From Nocardia puris (GTDB lineage Bacteria; Actinomycetota; Actinomycetes; Mycobacteriales; Mycobacteriaceae): a DNA stretch of 64,000 nucleotides. Each line of letters starts with the position of its first letter. Positions within the stretch are counted from its first letter, which is position 1. The position numbers were made by a program, and so were the translations under genes. Shown here piece by piece: positions 50,346-59,046 of the stretch. Location: assembly GCF_003315035.1 (NCBI RefSeq), contig NZ_QNRE01000002.1, positions 806,001 through 870,000 of the forward strand. The letters are read 5' to 3'. The notes beneath the pieces are model-generated. The model was not told the DNA's origin, did not search any database, and saw nothing but the letters and a program-made list of their open reading frames with translations.

Positions 50346-50712
50346 TCAGGCAGTCGGATCAGTCCAGGCGTAGCCGAAGCGGGCGAGGCGGTGCCAGACC
50401 TTCTTCAGGTCCTGGGGATCGTGGGTGCCCGCGCGCCGCGTCGCCGAGGACGCGCGGAGTGAGCCAGCCGTGCTCGGCGAGGGCGGTGCCGAGGGCGACG
50501 ATGTGGGGGCCGCGGTAGGCGGTGTGGTGGACGAGTTCGTCTGTGTGCAAACGGAATCCGGGGTGCCACCGGACGGGGACGGGCAGACGGGTCGCCGCGT
50601 CGGCCACCGGGGTGTTCTCGTGCGCCGGGTCGAGGACGACTTCGGCGACGTCCTCGGCGAGGCGTAGCGGGCCGTGGATATGTGCCCCACCGGCCACGAA
50701 GTCTCCGCTCAT
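50346..50712 (-). pseudogene. Frameshifted small hypothetical gene
   Basis: A frame starting MSGDFVAGGAHIHGPLRL at 50712 is convincing down to HGWLTPRVLGDAA, near 50445. After that the same frame gives Arg/Pro-rich nonsense, while the next frame reads THDPQDLKKVWHRLARFGYAWTDPTA to a stop at 50346. A one-base loss, or equivalent, in the run GCGGCGCGCGGG near 50430-50445 would explain this. Together the two parts make about 122 residues of unknown family. It may be a true pseudogene or a sequencing error in a GC repeat. Confidence 0.6.
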
Positions 50713-50794
50713 CGATCCCGCGCCGCCGACTTGACTGTGCCGTAGCGGCACGGTGTTGGCTCGGTGGCGCGAGGGTGCGAAGGAGGAGATTCTT

Positions 50795-52285
50795 GTGACC
50801 AGACACCGCGCCGTGACCCGCGGCCTGGCGGTCGTGGCGGTGCTCGGCATGGCCGGCGCGCTCGCCTCGGCGTGTTCCACCACCGCCGACGAGCCCGCAC
50901 CGACCGTCACCTGGGGCGCCTGCCCCGAAGACGTCGTCACCGAGGCCGCGCCGTCGCGGCTGGACTGCGCCACCGTGCCCGTTCCACTCGACTACGCCGA
51001 TCCCGACGGCACCCGGATCGACCTCACGATCTCCCGGCTCGCGAGCCCGAATCCGGACAAGCGGCGCGGGGTGCTGATGCTCAACCCGGGCGGTCCCGGC
51101 GAGTCGGGCCTGGCGTTCTCGGCGTTCCTGGTGAAGCTGGGCTTGCCCGCGAGCGTGACCGACAGCTACGACGTGATCGCCATGGATACCAGGGGGATCA
51201 AGTACTCCGCCCCCGTGCACTGCGGTTTCACCGGCGAGGGCCCCTACATCGGCAACATCCCGCCGTACGCGGTGGACGACGCGGCGGTCCTCGCCCGGGC
51301 GACCGAGGTCGAAGCCGTCGCGCGGCAATGCGCGAGCAACGACAGCGAGGGCCGCCTGCGCCACCTGTCCACCGCCAACAAGGCCCGCGACCTGGACCGC
51401 ATCCGCGCCGCGCTCGGCGAGGAGAAGACGAACTTCCTCGGCTACTCCTACGGCACCGCGCTCGGCGCGGCCTACGCGTCGCTGTTCCCGGAGCGCACCG
51501 ACCGGATCGTGCTCGACAGCAACGTCGGCACCACCCACCTGGATCAGGACGGCATGCGCCGCTACAGCCTCGGCACCGAGGAGACCTTCCCCGCCTTCGC
51601 GGCATGGGCGGCGCAGCGCGACGACGAATACGGTCTGGGCCGCACACCCGAGGAGGTGCGCGCGACCTACTTCGAACTGGCCCACCGCCTGGACGACAAC
51701 CCCCGGCCCGATATGAACGGCCCCGCCTTCCGTTCCGTCCTGTTCGGCCTCCTCTTCGCCGAGTCCGGATATCCCGCGCTGGCCGAACTCTGGCAGGCGC
51801 TGCGCACCGACGCACCGCTGCCGGCGCCGCCCCGCGAGACGCCCGACCTCGCGTCCTACGACAACTCGTGGACCGTGTTCCTGGCGGTGACCTGCAACGA
51901 CATCGACTGGCCCGAGGACGTGGAGACCTATCGCCGGGCGGTCGCCGAGGACCGCGACCGCTACCCGCTCTTCGGCGCCGCCCCCGCGAACATCACGCCG
52001 TGCGCCTACTGGCCGTTCGAGCCCGCCGAGCAACCGGTCGAGATCTCCCAGGACGGCCCGTCGAACATCCTGCTCGTCCAGAACCGGCGCGACGTGCCCA
52101 CGCCGCACGTGGGCGGCGAGATGTTGCGGGAGCAGTTCGGCGACCGCGCCCGACTGGTGAGCGTCGACGCCAGCGGCCACGGCGCGTACGTGCTCGGCAA
52201 GAACGCCTGCGCCCAGGACGTCACCACCGCCTACCTGGTGGACGGCACCATGCCCGAGGACGACGTGTCCTGCGCGGCACCCTGA
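50795..52285 (+). CDS. Secreted alpha/beta hydrolase lipoprotein (tripeptidyl aminopeptidase-like)
   Basis: This 496-residue exported hydrolase resembles the SlpD/SlpE and TAP family of Streptomyces and mycobacterial CaeA/Hip-type lipoprotein esterases and peptidases. A signal peptide ends in ASAC, a lipobox near residue 28. The oxyanion region is LMLNPGGPGESG near 90, the nucleophile Ser218 sits in GYSYG, and the catalytic His is in DASGHGAY near residue 462. The C-terminal TAP-like domain (NILLVQNRRDVPTPHVGG) is present. AAGGAGGAG precedes the GTG. It probably cleaves peptides or esters in the cell wall space. Confidence 0.87.
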   Translation: MTRHRAVTRGLAVVAVLGMAGALASACSTTADEPAPTVTWGACPEDVVTEAAPSRLDCATVPVPLDYADPDGTRIDLTISRLASPNPDKRRGVLMLNPGGPGESGLAFSAFLVKLGLPASVTDSYDVIAMDTRGIKYSAPVHCGFTGEGPYIGNIPPYAVDDAAVLARATEVEAVARQCASNDSEGRLRHLSTANKARDLDRIRAALGEEKTNFLGYSYGTALGAAYASLFPERTDRIVLDSNVGTTHLDQDGMRRYSLGTEETFPAFAAWAAQRDDEYGLGRTPEEVRATYFELAHRLDDNPRPDMNGPAFRSVLFGLLFAESGYPALAELWQALRTDAPLPAPPRETPDLASYDNSWTVFLAVTCNDIDWPEDVETYRRAVAEDRDRYPLFGAAPANITPCAYWPFEPAEQPVEISQDGPSNILLVQNRRDVPTPHVGGEMLREQFGDRARLVSVDASGHGAYVLGKNACAQDVTTAYLVDGTMPEDDVSCAAP

Positions 52286-52387
52286 CCGGAGATCACCGCG
52301 CGGTACCCGGGAACCGGCGCTCGGGCCTCGACGACGAGCCGGGCGACGATCTGCTCGGCAAGCTCGACGCCACGCCGCCGTCGCCGA

Positions 52388-53617
52388 TCAGATCGAGGAG
52401 GAGCCTCGCGGCGCCGGGTTCCCGATCGCCTCGGGCGGGGTGACGGTGAGCCGCACCGAAGGCGCGAGCCGGTAGGGACGGCTCTCGATCACCGCGCCGA
52501 GGGTGCGACGCAGACGGGAGAGTTCGGCGCGCACGGCGACCGCGTGGTCGGGGTCGCCGTGCAGGGCCGTGCTCAACTCGGCGACCGTCACGCCGCGCGC
52601 ACCCGCCCGGTGCAGGATCAGCAGTATTTCGGCGTGCCGCGCGGAAAGGGCTGCGCGCCATTCGGTTTCCCCGCCGGTCGCATGGACCACGGGCGTGCCG
52701 GTCAAGTCGAGGGTGAGCCGGATGGTGGCCTCGGTGCCGACCGGCCGCACCACCCACCCACCGCGCAGCGGTTCGGTGGCGCACAGCCCCAACCCCGGAA
52801 CATGCACGGCGCGTCCGGCATTCGGGATCCCGATGCGCCGTACCGGCGCCACGCCGGAAGAGTGCGCCACCCAACCATTTTCATCCACGAGCAGCACAGG
52901 GCCGGTCAGCGCGGACAGCGTCGGCATGGCCGCCGTCCGCAGGCGTTCGAGCCGATCGACCTGTCCGCGCGCGATCTCGCCTTCCGCGAGCCGGGCGGCC
53001 GCACCGACCAGCGCGGTGATCGCCGGGTGCAGGGTCAGCGCGGGACCGCTCACGTCGACAACGCCCAGCAGCTCACCGGAGCGGGGATCGTGGATCGGAG
53101 CGGCCGTGCAATACCAAGGGTGCTGGGACTGTTCGAAGTGCTCGCCCGAGAACAGTTGCACCGGGACGGCTTCCGCGATCGCCGTGCCGATCGCGTTGGT
53201 GCCCACCACCGATTCGGTCCACCGGGCGCCTTCCTGGAAACCCAGGGTGTCGGCGCGGTGGCGTACCCGCGCCGCGCCCGAGCGCCACAGCACCACGCCG
53301 TCGGCGTCGGTCACCACCATGATCATCTGGGAGGCGTCGGCCACGCCTGCCACGACCTGGGTGAGCCCGCCGATGGTCTCGGCGAGCGGGGATGCGCGAC
53401 GGCGGCGCTCCACCTCGTCGAACGGCAGCACCGCGCGCGCGTTCGATCCGGCCGGGGAGAGCCCGGCCGCCAGCACCCGCGACCACGACCGCGCCACGAC
53501 GGTGCGCGGGCGCAGCGGCGAACGCCCGCCGCCGATCACCGCGTCGTGCATCCGCACCAGGTCGCGGGCATAGCGCGGCAGGTCGGTGCCCGGTCCTATC
53601 GCACTGAAATCGCCCAC
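52388..53617 (-). CDS. GAF-domain transcriptional regulator
   Basis: This 409-residue regulator has an AcoR-like N-terminal GAF region with LPFDEVERRR, TEATDADGVVLWR-like strands, GFQEGARWTESVVGTNAIGTAIAE and EHFEQSQHPWYCTAAPIHDPRSGELLGVVDVSG. The C-terminus is a short winged helix (ALSARHAEILLILHRAG, then HAVAVRAELSRLRRTLGA) and not an AAA+ plus Fis module. It probably activates or represses the divergent monooxygenase gene on sensing an aromatic or ketone effector. The GTG at 53617 is preceded by GAGGATGGG. Confidence 0.83.
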   Translation of the reverse strand: MGDFSAIGPGTDLPRYARDLVRMHDAVIGGGRSPLRPRTVVARSWSRVLAAGLSPAGSNARAVLPFDEVERRRRASPLAETIGGLTQVVAGVADASQMIMVVTDADGVVLWRSGAARVRHRADTLGFQEGARWTESVVGTNAIGTAIAEAVPVQLFSGEHFEQSQHPWYCTAAPIHDPRSGELLGVVDVSGPALTLHPAITALVGAAARLAEGEIARGQVDRLERLRTAAMPTLSALTGPVLLVDENGWVAHSSGVAPVRRIGIPNAGRAVHVPGLGLCATEPLRGGWVVRPVGTEATIRLTLDLTGTPVVHATGGETEWRAALSARHAEILLILHRAGARGVTVAELSTALHGDPDHAVAVRAELSRLRRTLGAVIESRPYRLAPSVRLTVTPPEAIGNPAPRGSSSI

Positions 53618-53713
53618 GGTCCCATCCTCGATCCCGCTCCGGCGCGGACACCGGCGCGAAGTCCACCGATGATGCAACGCCTTGCAACGATTGTGACATC
53701 GGTTCGCCCGGCG

Positions 53714-53729
53714 TGTGCTGTAGGTCACA
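53714..53729 (+). promoter_or_regulatory. Candidate Crp/GlxR-type operator before the FMO gene
   Basis: TGTGCTGTAGGTCACA fits TGTGA-N6-TCACA with one mismatch. It ends 24 bases before the monooxygenase start and lies in the divergent region shared with the GAF regulator. Placement this close to the start could mean repression. Confidence 0.4.
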
Positions 53730-53753
53730 GATCAGCACGAGAAGGAGTCGACG

Positions 53754-55580
53754 ATGACCCGCACACTCGCACCGACCGCGACGCGACCGGACGGGCTCGG
53801 TCCCCAGGAACGGGTGGACGCGTGGCTGACCGCGTTCGAAGCGGCGCTGGCCGCCCGCGATGTGGCCGCCGCGGCGAATCTGTTCGCCACCAACGGTTTC
53901 TGGCGCGACCTGGTGGCGTTCACCTGGAACATCGCCACCGTGGAGGGGCGCGAGGGCGTCGCGGACATGCTCACCGCACGCCTGGCCGACACCGATCCGC
54001 GCGGCTTCCACACCACCGAACCGCCCACCGCCGCCGACGGCGTGATCTCCGCGTGGATCGGTTTCGAGACCGCGACCGGCCGCTGCACCGGGCACCTGCG
54101 GCTGACCGAGGAGGGCGCGTTCACGCTGCTCACCTCGCTGCGCGAGCTGCACGGCCACGAGGAGCGCAAGGGTCCGACGCGGCCGCGCGGGGTGGTGCAC
54201 GGCGCGGACCCGGAGCGCGTCACCTGGGCCGAGCGGCGCGCGCGGGAGGAGCGCGAACTCGGATACGAGCGGCAACCGTATGTGCTGGTGGTCGGCGGCG
54301 GGCAGGGCGGGATCGCGCTGGGCGCGCGGTTGCGCCAGCTCGGGGTGCCCGCCCTGGTGGTGGACAAGCACGAGCGGCCCGGCGACCAGTGGCGCAAGCG
54401 GTACAAGTCGCTGTGCCTGCACGATCCGGTCTGGTACGACCACCTGCCCTACCTGCCGTTCCCCGCCAACTGGCCGGTGTTCACCCCGAAGGACAAGATG
54501 GGCGACTGGCTGGAGATGTACACGCGGGTGATGGAGGTGCCGTACTGGTCCAAGACCACGTGCACCTCCGCCTCTTACGACGGGGCGAGCGGGCAGTGGA
54601 CGGTCGAGGTGGTGCGCGACGGCGAGCCGGTCACGCTACGTCCGACGCAACTGGTGCTGGCGACCGGCATGTCGGGCAAGCCGAACATCCCGTCCTTCCC
54701 GGGGCAGGACCGGTTCCGCGGCGACCAGCACCACTCCAGCGCCCACCCGGGCCCCGACGCCTACGCCGGGAAACGCGCGGTGGTGATCGGCGCCAACAAC
54801 TCCGCGCACGACATCTGCGCCGCGCTGTGGGAGGCGGGCGCGCGGGTGACGATGGTGCAGCGCAGTTCGACCCACATCGTGCGGTCGGATTCACTGATGG
54901 AACTCGGCCTCGGCGACCTGTATTCCGAACGCGCGGTCGCGGCGGGCATCACCACCGACAAAGCGGATCTGCTGTTCGCCTCGCTCCCCTACAAGATCAT
55001 GCCGCAGTTCCAGGTCCCGGTGTACCAGGCGATCCGCGAGCGCGACGCCGACTTCTACGACCGGCTCGAACGCGCGGGCTTCCAATTGGATTGGGGTGAC
55101 GACGGCTCCGGCCTGTTCATGAAGTACCTGCGGCGCGGCTCCGGCTACTACATCGACATGGGCGCGTGCGATCTCGTCGCCAACGGCGATATCGCGCTGG
55201 CGCACGGCGAGGTGCGGGAGCTGACCGAGGACGCCGTGATCCTCGCCGACGGCACGGAACTGCCCGCCGACCTGGTCGTCTACGCCACCGGCTACGGCCC
55301 GATGAACGGGTGGGCCGCCGACCTCATCGGGCGCGAGGTGGCCGACAAGGTCGGCAAATGCTGGGGTTACGGCTCCGGCACCACCAAGGACCCCGGGCCG
55401 TGGGAAGGGGAACTGCGCAACATGTGGAAGCCGACCCATCAGGAAGCGCTGTGGTTCCACGGCGGGAACCTCCACCAGTCACGGCACTATTCGCTGTATC
55501 TGGCACTCCAGTTGAAGGCGCGCTACGAAGGCATCCCGACCCCGGTGTACGGGATGGGGCCGGTGCACCACCTCAGCTGA
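53754..55580 (+). CDS. Flavin-containing monooxygenase with N-terminal SnoaL-like domain
   Basis: This 608-residue protein has a SnoaL/NTF2-like domain at about 20-140 (ERVDAWLTAFEAALAARD, then VEGREGVADML). An FAD-binding Rossmann fold follows, with VVGGGQGGIALGARL at 180-194. The FMO/BVMO-type signature FRGDQHHSSAH lies near 321-331, and a second NAD(P)-binding fold has VIGANNSAHDI near 344-354. It likely oxygenates a ketone or heteroatom using NADPH and oxygen. AAGGAG is well placed before the ATG. It diverges from a GAF regulator. Confidence 0.9.
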   Translation: MTRTLAPTATRPDGLGPQERVDAWLTAFEAALAARDVAAAANLFATNGFWRDLVAFTWNIATVEGREGVADMLTARLADTDPRGFHTTEPPTAADGVISAWIGFETATGRCTGHLRLTEEGAFTLLTSLRELHGHEERKGPTRPRGVVHGADPERVTWAERRAREERELGYERQPYVLVVGGGQGGIALGARLRQLGVPALVVDKHERPGDQWRKRYKSLCLHDPVWYDHLPYLPFPANWPVFTPKDKMGDWLEMYTRVMEVPYWSKTTCTSASYDGASGQWTVEVVRDGEPVTLRPTQLVLATGMSGKPNIPSFPGQDRFRGDQHHSSAHPGPDAYAGKRAVVIGANNSAHDICAALWEAGARVTMVQRSSTHIVRSDSLMELGLGDLYSERAVAAGITTDKADLLFASLPYKIMPQFQVPVYQAIRERDADFYDRLERAGFQLDWGDDGSGLFMKYLRRGSGYYIDMGACDLVANGDIALAHGEVRELTEDAVILADGTELPADLVVYATGYGPMNGWAADLIGREVADKVGKCWGYGSGTTKDPGPWEGELRNMWKPTHQEALWFHGGNLHQSRHYSLYLALQLKARYEGIPTPVYGMGPVHHLS

Positions 55581-55586
55581 CCGACT

Positions 55587-55623
55587 CCCGTGGTGCCGGG
55601 CCGATGCGGCGCGGCACCACGGG
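55587..55623 (+). terminator. Terminator hairpin between FMO and DoxX-like genes
   Basis: CCCGTGGTGCCG at 55587-55598 pairs perfectly over 12 bases with CGGCACCACGGG at 55612-55623, with a 13-base loop. It starts six bases after the monooxygenase stop and serves this convergent gene pair. Confidence 0.75.
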
Positions 55624-55666
55624 CCACCACGTCAGACATCCACCCGCACAGCGTGATTCGGCGGTA

Positions 55667-56017
55667 TCACGGACCGACGGCGAGGAAGAGCACCAGAACC
55701 ACCACCGACAGCACCAGGAACCCGGTCGCCGGGGCGATGTCGAACCGGCGCGCCCGCAGGTGCATCGCCAGTGCACCGCAGAAGTACGCGACCAACCCGA
55801 CGGCCGCCGCCACACCCAGCGGCCACCACGCGAGTCCGACCAGCAGACCCACGGCGCCGGCTACTTTGAGCGCGCCCAGTATCCAGATCCGGTCGGCGGG
55901 GAATCCGACGGCGGTGATGATGTCGACGATCTGAGGCTGACGGGTCAGCGTCCCCACGCCGGACGCGGCGGCCCCCAGCGCGAGGACGACGGTGACGATG
56001 ACCCAGGCGGTATTCAT
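55667..56017 (-). CDS. DoxX-like membrane protein
   Basis: This 116-residue protein has four hydrophobic segments. It matches the DoxX/DUF4345-like pattern, with VGFPADRIWILGALKVAGAVGLLVGL near 38-63 and a C-terminal AYFCGALAMHLRARR. Members are small quinone-linked or thiol-redox membrane proteins of uncertain role. The ATG at 56017 is preferred because upstream residues are Arg-rich and unmatched. It is convergent with the monooxygenase gene. Confidence 0.82.
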   Translation of the reverse strand: MNTAWVIVTVVLALGAAASGVGTLTRQPQIVDIITAVGFPADRIWILGALKVAGAVGLLVGLAWWPLGVAAAVGLVAYFCGALAMHLRARRFDIAPATGFLVLSVVVLVLFLAVGP

Positions 56018-56122
56018 GGCGGGCTCCCGTGCGGTCGGGGTTCGGCGGAACGGCCTGGTCCCAGCATCCCGCATTTGCCCAGCGCGGGTGCGTGGATCGC
56101 CGTAGGAAACCGGGGCGTACCA

Positions 56123-56149
56123 AAATGCCGAGCAATACGCCGAAGGCGT
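56123..56149. repeat. 27-bp direct repeat, copy 1
   Basis: This copy begins AAATGCCGAGCAATACGCCG and ends GAAGGCGT. It is identical to the copy exactly 100 bases downstream. It contains the small hairpin ACGCCGAAGGCGT (five-base stem, GAA loop). It lies in the region between the DoxX-like gene and the GAF regulator gene. Confidence 0.7.
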
Positions 56150-56222
56150 CCGCCACCCGGCTCACAAACCCGCACACCCGATACCGAACCAGGGCACAGG
56201 CCACACCTGTGACGCCGGCACC

Positions 56223-56249
56223 AAATGCCGAGCAATACGCCGAAGGCGT
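56223..56249. repeat. 27-bp direct repeat, copy 2
   Basis: This is the second identical copy, offset by 100 bases from the first. It lies about 120 bases before the GAF regulator start. Two tandem copies with an internal hairpin suggest a dispersed intergenic repeat or a regulatory direct repeat. Confidence 0.7.
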
Positions 56250-56368
56250 TGGCTGATCATTCGGACGACGGGCGATCCTGTCCGAACGGAGGGGAGATTG
56301 CGGCACCGATCGTGGTCGCGGTGCGGCATCATGGGGGTACACGACCGAGACGACGAAAGTATCGCGGG

Positions 56369-57595
56369 ATGGGGCAACGGAGCACTCTCGCCGAGCAGCG
56401 GGCCGCACTCGAGCGGGAATGGGCCCGCTGGGTGCCTGCGCGCGCGAATCGGGTTCCGGGGAGCGCGGATTCGGCGACCGGGCTGCGCGGGGACGTGGTG
56501 CGGTCCTGGATGCGCTCGGTCCGAACGGTGGATCCCGGCATCCCCAGCGCGCCCGAAGCCGACTCCGGCGACGTCGGCGCGCGGTGGGAGGCCTCGCCGT
56601 TGCGGGGGCCGGTGACCGAATTGGCCGACGAATTCCGGCATGTCGCGCAGGACGCCGGCTACGTGGCGGCGGTGACCGACGAGAGCGGCACCATCCTGTG
56701 GTCCTTCGGCGGCGCCGTCATGCGGCGGCGGGCCGAGAAGGTGAACTTCGCACCGGGCGGCTGCTGGGACGAACCGCACATGGGCACCAACGCGCTGTCG
56801 CTGGCCATGCGCTCGGGCAGACCCGCCACCGTGTTCTCCGCCGAGCATCTGGTCGCCGCGCTGCACGGATGGGTGTGTTACTGCGCGCCGATCCACGCCC
56901 CCGACGGGCGGCAACTCGGCGTGCTCGATCTCTCGTCCACGTGGGACCGCTCGCATCCGCTCGCGATGACGACGGTGCGCTCGCTCGTCACCGCGATCGA
57001 GGCGCGGCTGCCGGATCTCGCGCCCGCGCCGCCCGCCGTGCGGCTCACCTGTCTCGGCGACGCGCGACTCGTCCGTGCGGGCCGCCCCGTGCGGTTGCGG
57101 CCCCGGCACCTCGAAATCCTCACGCTGCTCGCCCTCGAACCCGACGGGTTCACCCCCGAACGCCTGCACAACGCCATCTACGGCGACCGCCCCGTCACCT
57201 CCAGCACGCTGAAAGCCGATGTGTCGCACCTGCGTTCGGCCACCGGCGGCGACATCGCCAACCGCGTCTACCGCCTCACCACACCGGTGTCCTGCGACGC
57301 CGTCGACCTGCTGGCCGCCCTCGAAGCGGGCGACACCGCCACCGCCGTGCGCCTCTACCGCGGCCCGCTGCTCCCCGGCTCGGACACCCCCGGCATCGTC
57401 GAATGGCGCGACCACCTCGCCGTCGCCGTCCGCACCGCCGTCCTCACCGACCCCGACCCCGACATCGCCCTCCGCTACGGCGAACGCGCCCCCGACGACA
57501 TCGCCGTCCACGAACACGCCCTCCACCTCCTCCCCCACCACGATTCGCGGCGAGCGATCGCGACGGCAAGGCTGCACACCGCGCTGCGAGGGTGA
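56369..57595 (+). CDS. GAF-domain transcriptional regulator with winged-helix C-terminus
   Basis: This 408-residue regulator resembles the one at 52388. Its GAF domain spans about residues 75-235 (VTDESGTILWSFGGAVMRRR, APGGCWDEPHMGTNALSLAM and CYCAPIHAPDGRQLGVLDLSS). The C-terminal 160 residues form a winged helix (RLRPRHLEILTLLALEPDG, then SSTLKADVSHLRSATGGDIANR), with no AAA+ domain. It is probably a sensor-regulator of aldehyde or alcohol catabolism, given the aldehyde dehydrogenase nearby. The ATG at 56369 is chosen; GAAAG lies upstream but spacing is long. Confidence 0.82.
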   Translation: MGQRSTLAEQRAALEREWARWVPARANRVPGSADSATGLRGDVVRSWMRSVRTVDPGIPSAPEADSGDVGARWEASPLRGPVTELADEFRHVAQDAGYVAAVTDESGTILWSFGGAVMRRRAEKVNFAPGGCWDEPHMGTNALSLAMRSGRPATVFSAEHLVAALHGWVCYCAPIHAPDGRQLGVLDLSSTWDRSHPLAMTTVRSLVTAIEARLPDLAPAPPAVRLTCLGDARLVRAGRPVRLRPRHLEILTLLALEPDGFTPERLHNAIYGDRPVTSSTLKADVSHLRSATGGDIANRVYRLTTPVSCDAVDLLAALEAGDTATAVRLYRGPLLPGSDTPGIVEWRDHLAVAVRTAVLTDPDPDIALRYGERAPDDIAVHEHALHLLPHHDSRRAIATARLHTALRG

Positions 57596-57668
57596 GGGCT
57601 GACGCACCGCGCATCATGCCGGGCCGCGTCCCGCACGGCCGCCACCTGACACGACATCGCCCGCCGGA

Positions 57669-57698
57669 TCGGATCGTGGTGGCGCGACCACGATCCGA
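57669..57698 (+). terminator. Terminator hairpin after the second GAF regulator
   Basis: TCGGATCGTGGT at 57669-57680 pairs perfectly over 12 bases with ACCACGATCCGA at 57687-57698 around GGCGCG. It is about 75 bases past the GAF regulator stop. The remaining bases to 57860 hold no gene I can support. Confidence 0.65.
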
Positions 57699-57860
57699 CT
57701 GACGTCCGAACACTCCGGCCGGAGTCGAGGCGGCGCATGCTCAGGTAACCAACCGGCACAAAGGCTTTCGCCAGCGCATCGCCCGAACAGATCGCCCTGC
57801 GCTCGGGCGCACGGCCCGCGCGCTGGGGGCGAAGGTCGGGAAGACCGGCGCCGGCGGCGC

Positions 57861-58286
57861 TCACTGGCGGTCGACGCCCGCCAGCAGGACGGCGACTCCC
57901 GAGGTGATCACACCGGCCACCAGGAGCCCCGCGCCCACCCAGATGACGTTCACCACCCGATTCGGGCGCACCGGTTCGCTACCGAGGACCGAGAGGAAGA
58001 AGCCGGCCGGGATCAGGATCGCGGCGACCAGCACGGCGAGCGCACCGCCGTTCGCCCAGCCGGGACTCGCGCCCGCGGCGTTGCCGAGGACGGCCAGGAG
58101 CAGGCCGAGCGTCACGAGGACGCCGGCGTGCGCGTGACCCGCGCGGAAGAAGGTCTTCTGGAGGTCGTTGGCTCCGTGGCCTCCGGTGGCGATGCGGAAG
58201 AGGAACGCACCGCCGGAGGCGATGGTGGCGACCGAGATGACGGTGGCGCCGAGGGCGATGGTCATGAACGGGCTGATGTGCTGCAT
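57861..58286 (-). CDS. Four-helix membrane protein
   Basis: This 141-residue protein has four hydrophobic segments (about 8-28, 45-65, 75-100 and 115-138). I do not recognise a named family with certainty. FFRAGHAHAGVLVTLGLLLA carries paired His residues that could bind metal or heme. The ATG at 58286 is preferred over the upstream frame because no hydrophobic or family match precedes it. It diverges from the MerR regulator gene across a perfect palindrome and is probably its target. Confidence 0.7.
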   Translation of the reverse strand: MQHISPFMTIALGATVISVATIASGGAFLFRIATGGHGANDLQKTFFRAGHAHAGVLVTLGLLLAVLGNAAGASPGWANGGALAVLVAAILIPAGFFLSVLGSEPVRPNRVVNVIWVGAGLLVAGVITSGVAVLLAGVDRQ

Positions 58287-58328
58287 GGAAGTGTCCTGCG
58301 TCTCGGGCTGCGGAAAGGGACGGCGCTG

Positions 58329-58372
58329 TTGGATACTGCGACTATCCAATATTGGATAGTGTTAGTATCCAA
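58329..58372. promoter_or_regulatory. Concentric 44-bp palindrome, candidate MerR operator
   Basis: The inner dyad ACTATCCAATATTGGATAGT at 58341-58360 is a perfect 20-base palindrome. The outer arms TTGGATACT at 58329-58337 and AGTATCCAA at 58364-58372 are also perfect and centred on the same point. Overall 19 of 22 base pairs match. It sits between the divergent membrane protein and MerR genes. Confidence 0.8.
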
Positions 58373-58406
58373 TGTCAAGACCGAATGTCCGAGGAGCGAT
58401 GCCGTC

Positions 58407-59036
58407 GTGCTGATGTCCGAGTTGGCCGCGCGGGCCGGGGTGCCGGTGCCGACGGTGAAGTACTACCTGCGCGAGAAGGTCCTCATGCCGGGCCGCGCGA
58501 CCAGCGCCACGCGCGCCGAGTACGACGAGACCCACATCCGGCGTATCGCGCTGATCAAGGCGCTGTCCGCGCTCGGGGTCTCGATGACCAGGATCAAGGT
58601 GATCGTCGGCCTGATCGACACCGCCGACGGTCCGCTCCTGGAGTTGATCGCCGCCGCGACGTGGGCCCTGCCCCCGGTCACCGAAGCCGCACCGGACTCC
58701 GGTGCGAGCACCGGCAATCCCCGCGCCGCGTCGATACTCGCCACCCTCGGGCTCACCCTGCCCACCGAAGCGCCCCCGGTCGCGCAACTGGAACAGGCCC
58801 TGGCCGACGCCGAGGCGGCGGGTATGCCGATCACCGACGAACGGTTCCGCATCTACACTGAGCACGTCACCGCGATAGCCGCCTACGAAATCGAGAACAT
58901 GCCGCTCGATTCGGCCTCCGCCGCCATCGAGTACTCCGTGCTCGGCACCATCCTCTACGAGCCCATCATCGCGGCCCTGCGACGAATCGCCCACGCGGAG
59001 CTGAGCTTTCGCCGACTTACCGCCGAGGCCGACTGA
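58407..59036 (+). CDS. MerR family transcriptional regulator
   Basis: This 209-residue regulator has the MerR winged helix at its N-terminus: [25 protein letters not shown] (about 3-27) and [30 protein letters not shown]. The remaining 130 residues form a large effector domain with no cysteine cluster, so it is not a metal sensor. It probably senses a drug or small organic molecule. GAGGAG precedes the GTG at 58407 at a 10-base spacing; ATG 58413 is in frame. It likely controls itself and the divergent membrane protein gene through the 44-bp palindrome. Confidence 0.85.
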   Translation: MLMSELAARAGVPVPTVKYYLREKVLMPGRATSATRAEYDETHIRRIALIKALSALGVSMTRIKVIVGLIDTADGPLLELIAAATWALPPVTEAAPDSGASTGNPRAASILATLGLTLPTEAPPVAQLEQALADAEAAGMPITDERFRIYTEHVTAIAAYEIENMPLDSASAAIEYSVLGTILYEPIIAALRRIAHAELSFRRLTAEAD

Positions 59037-59046
59037 ACCGACCGCG

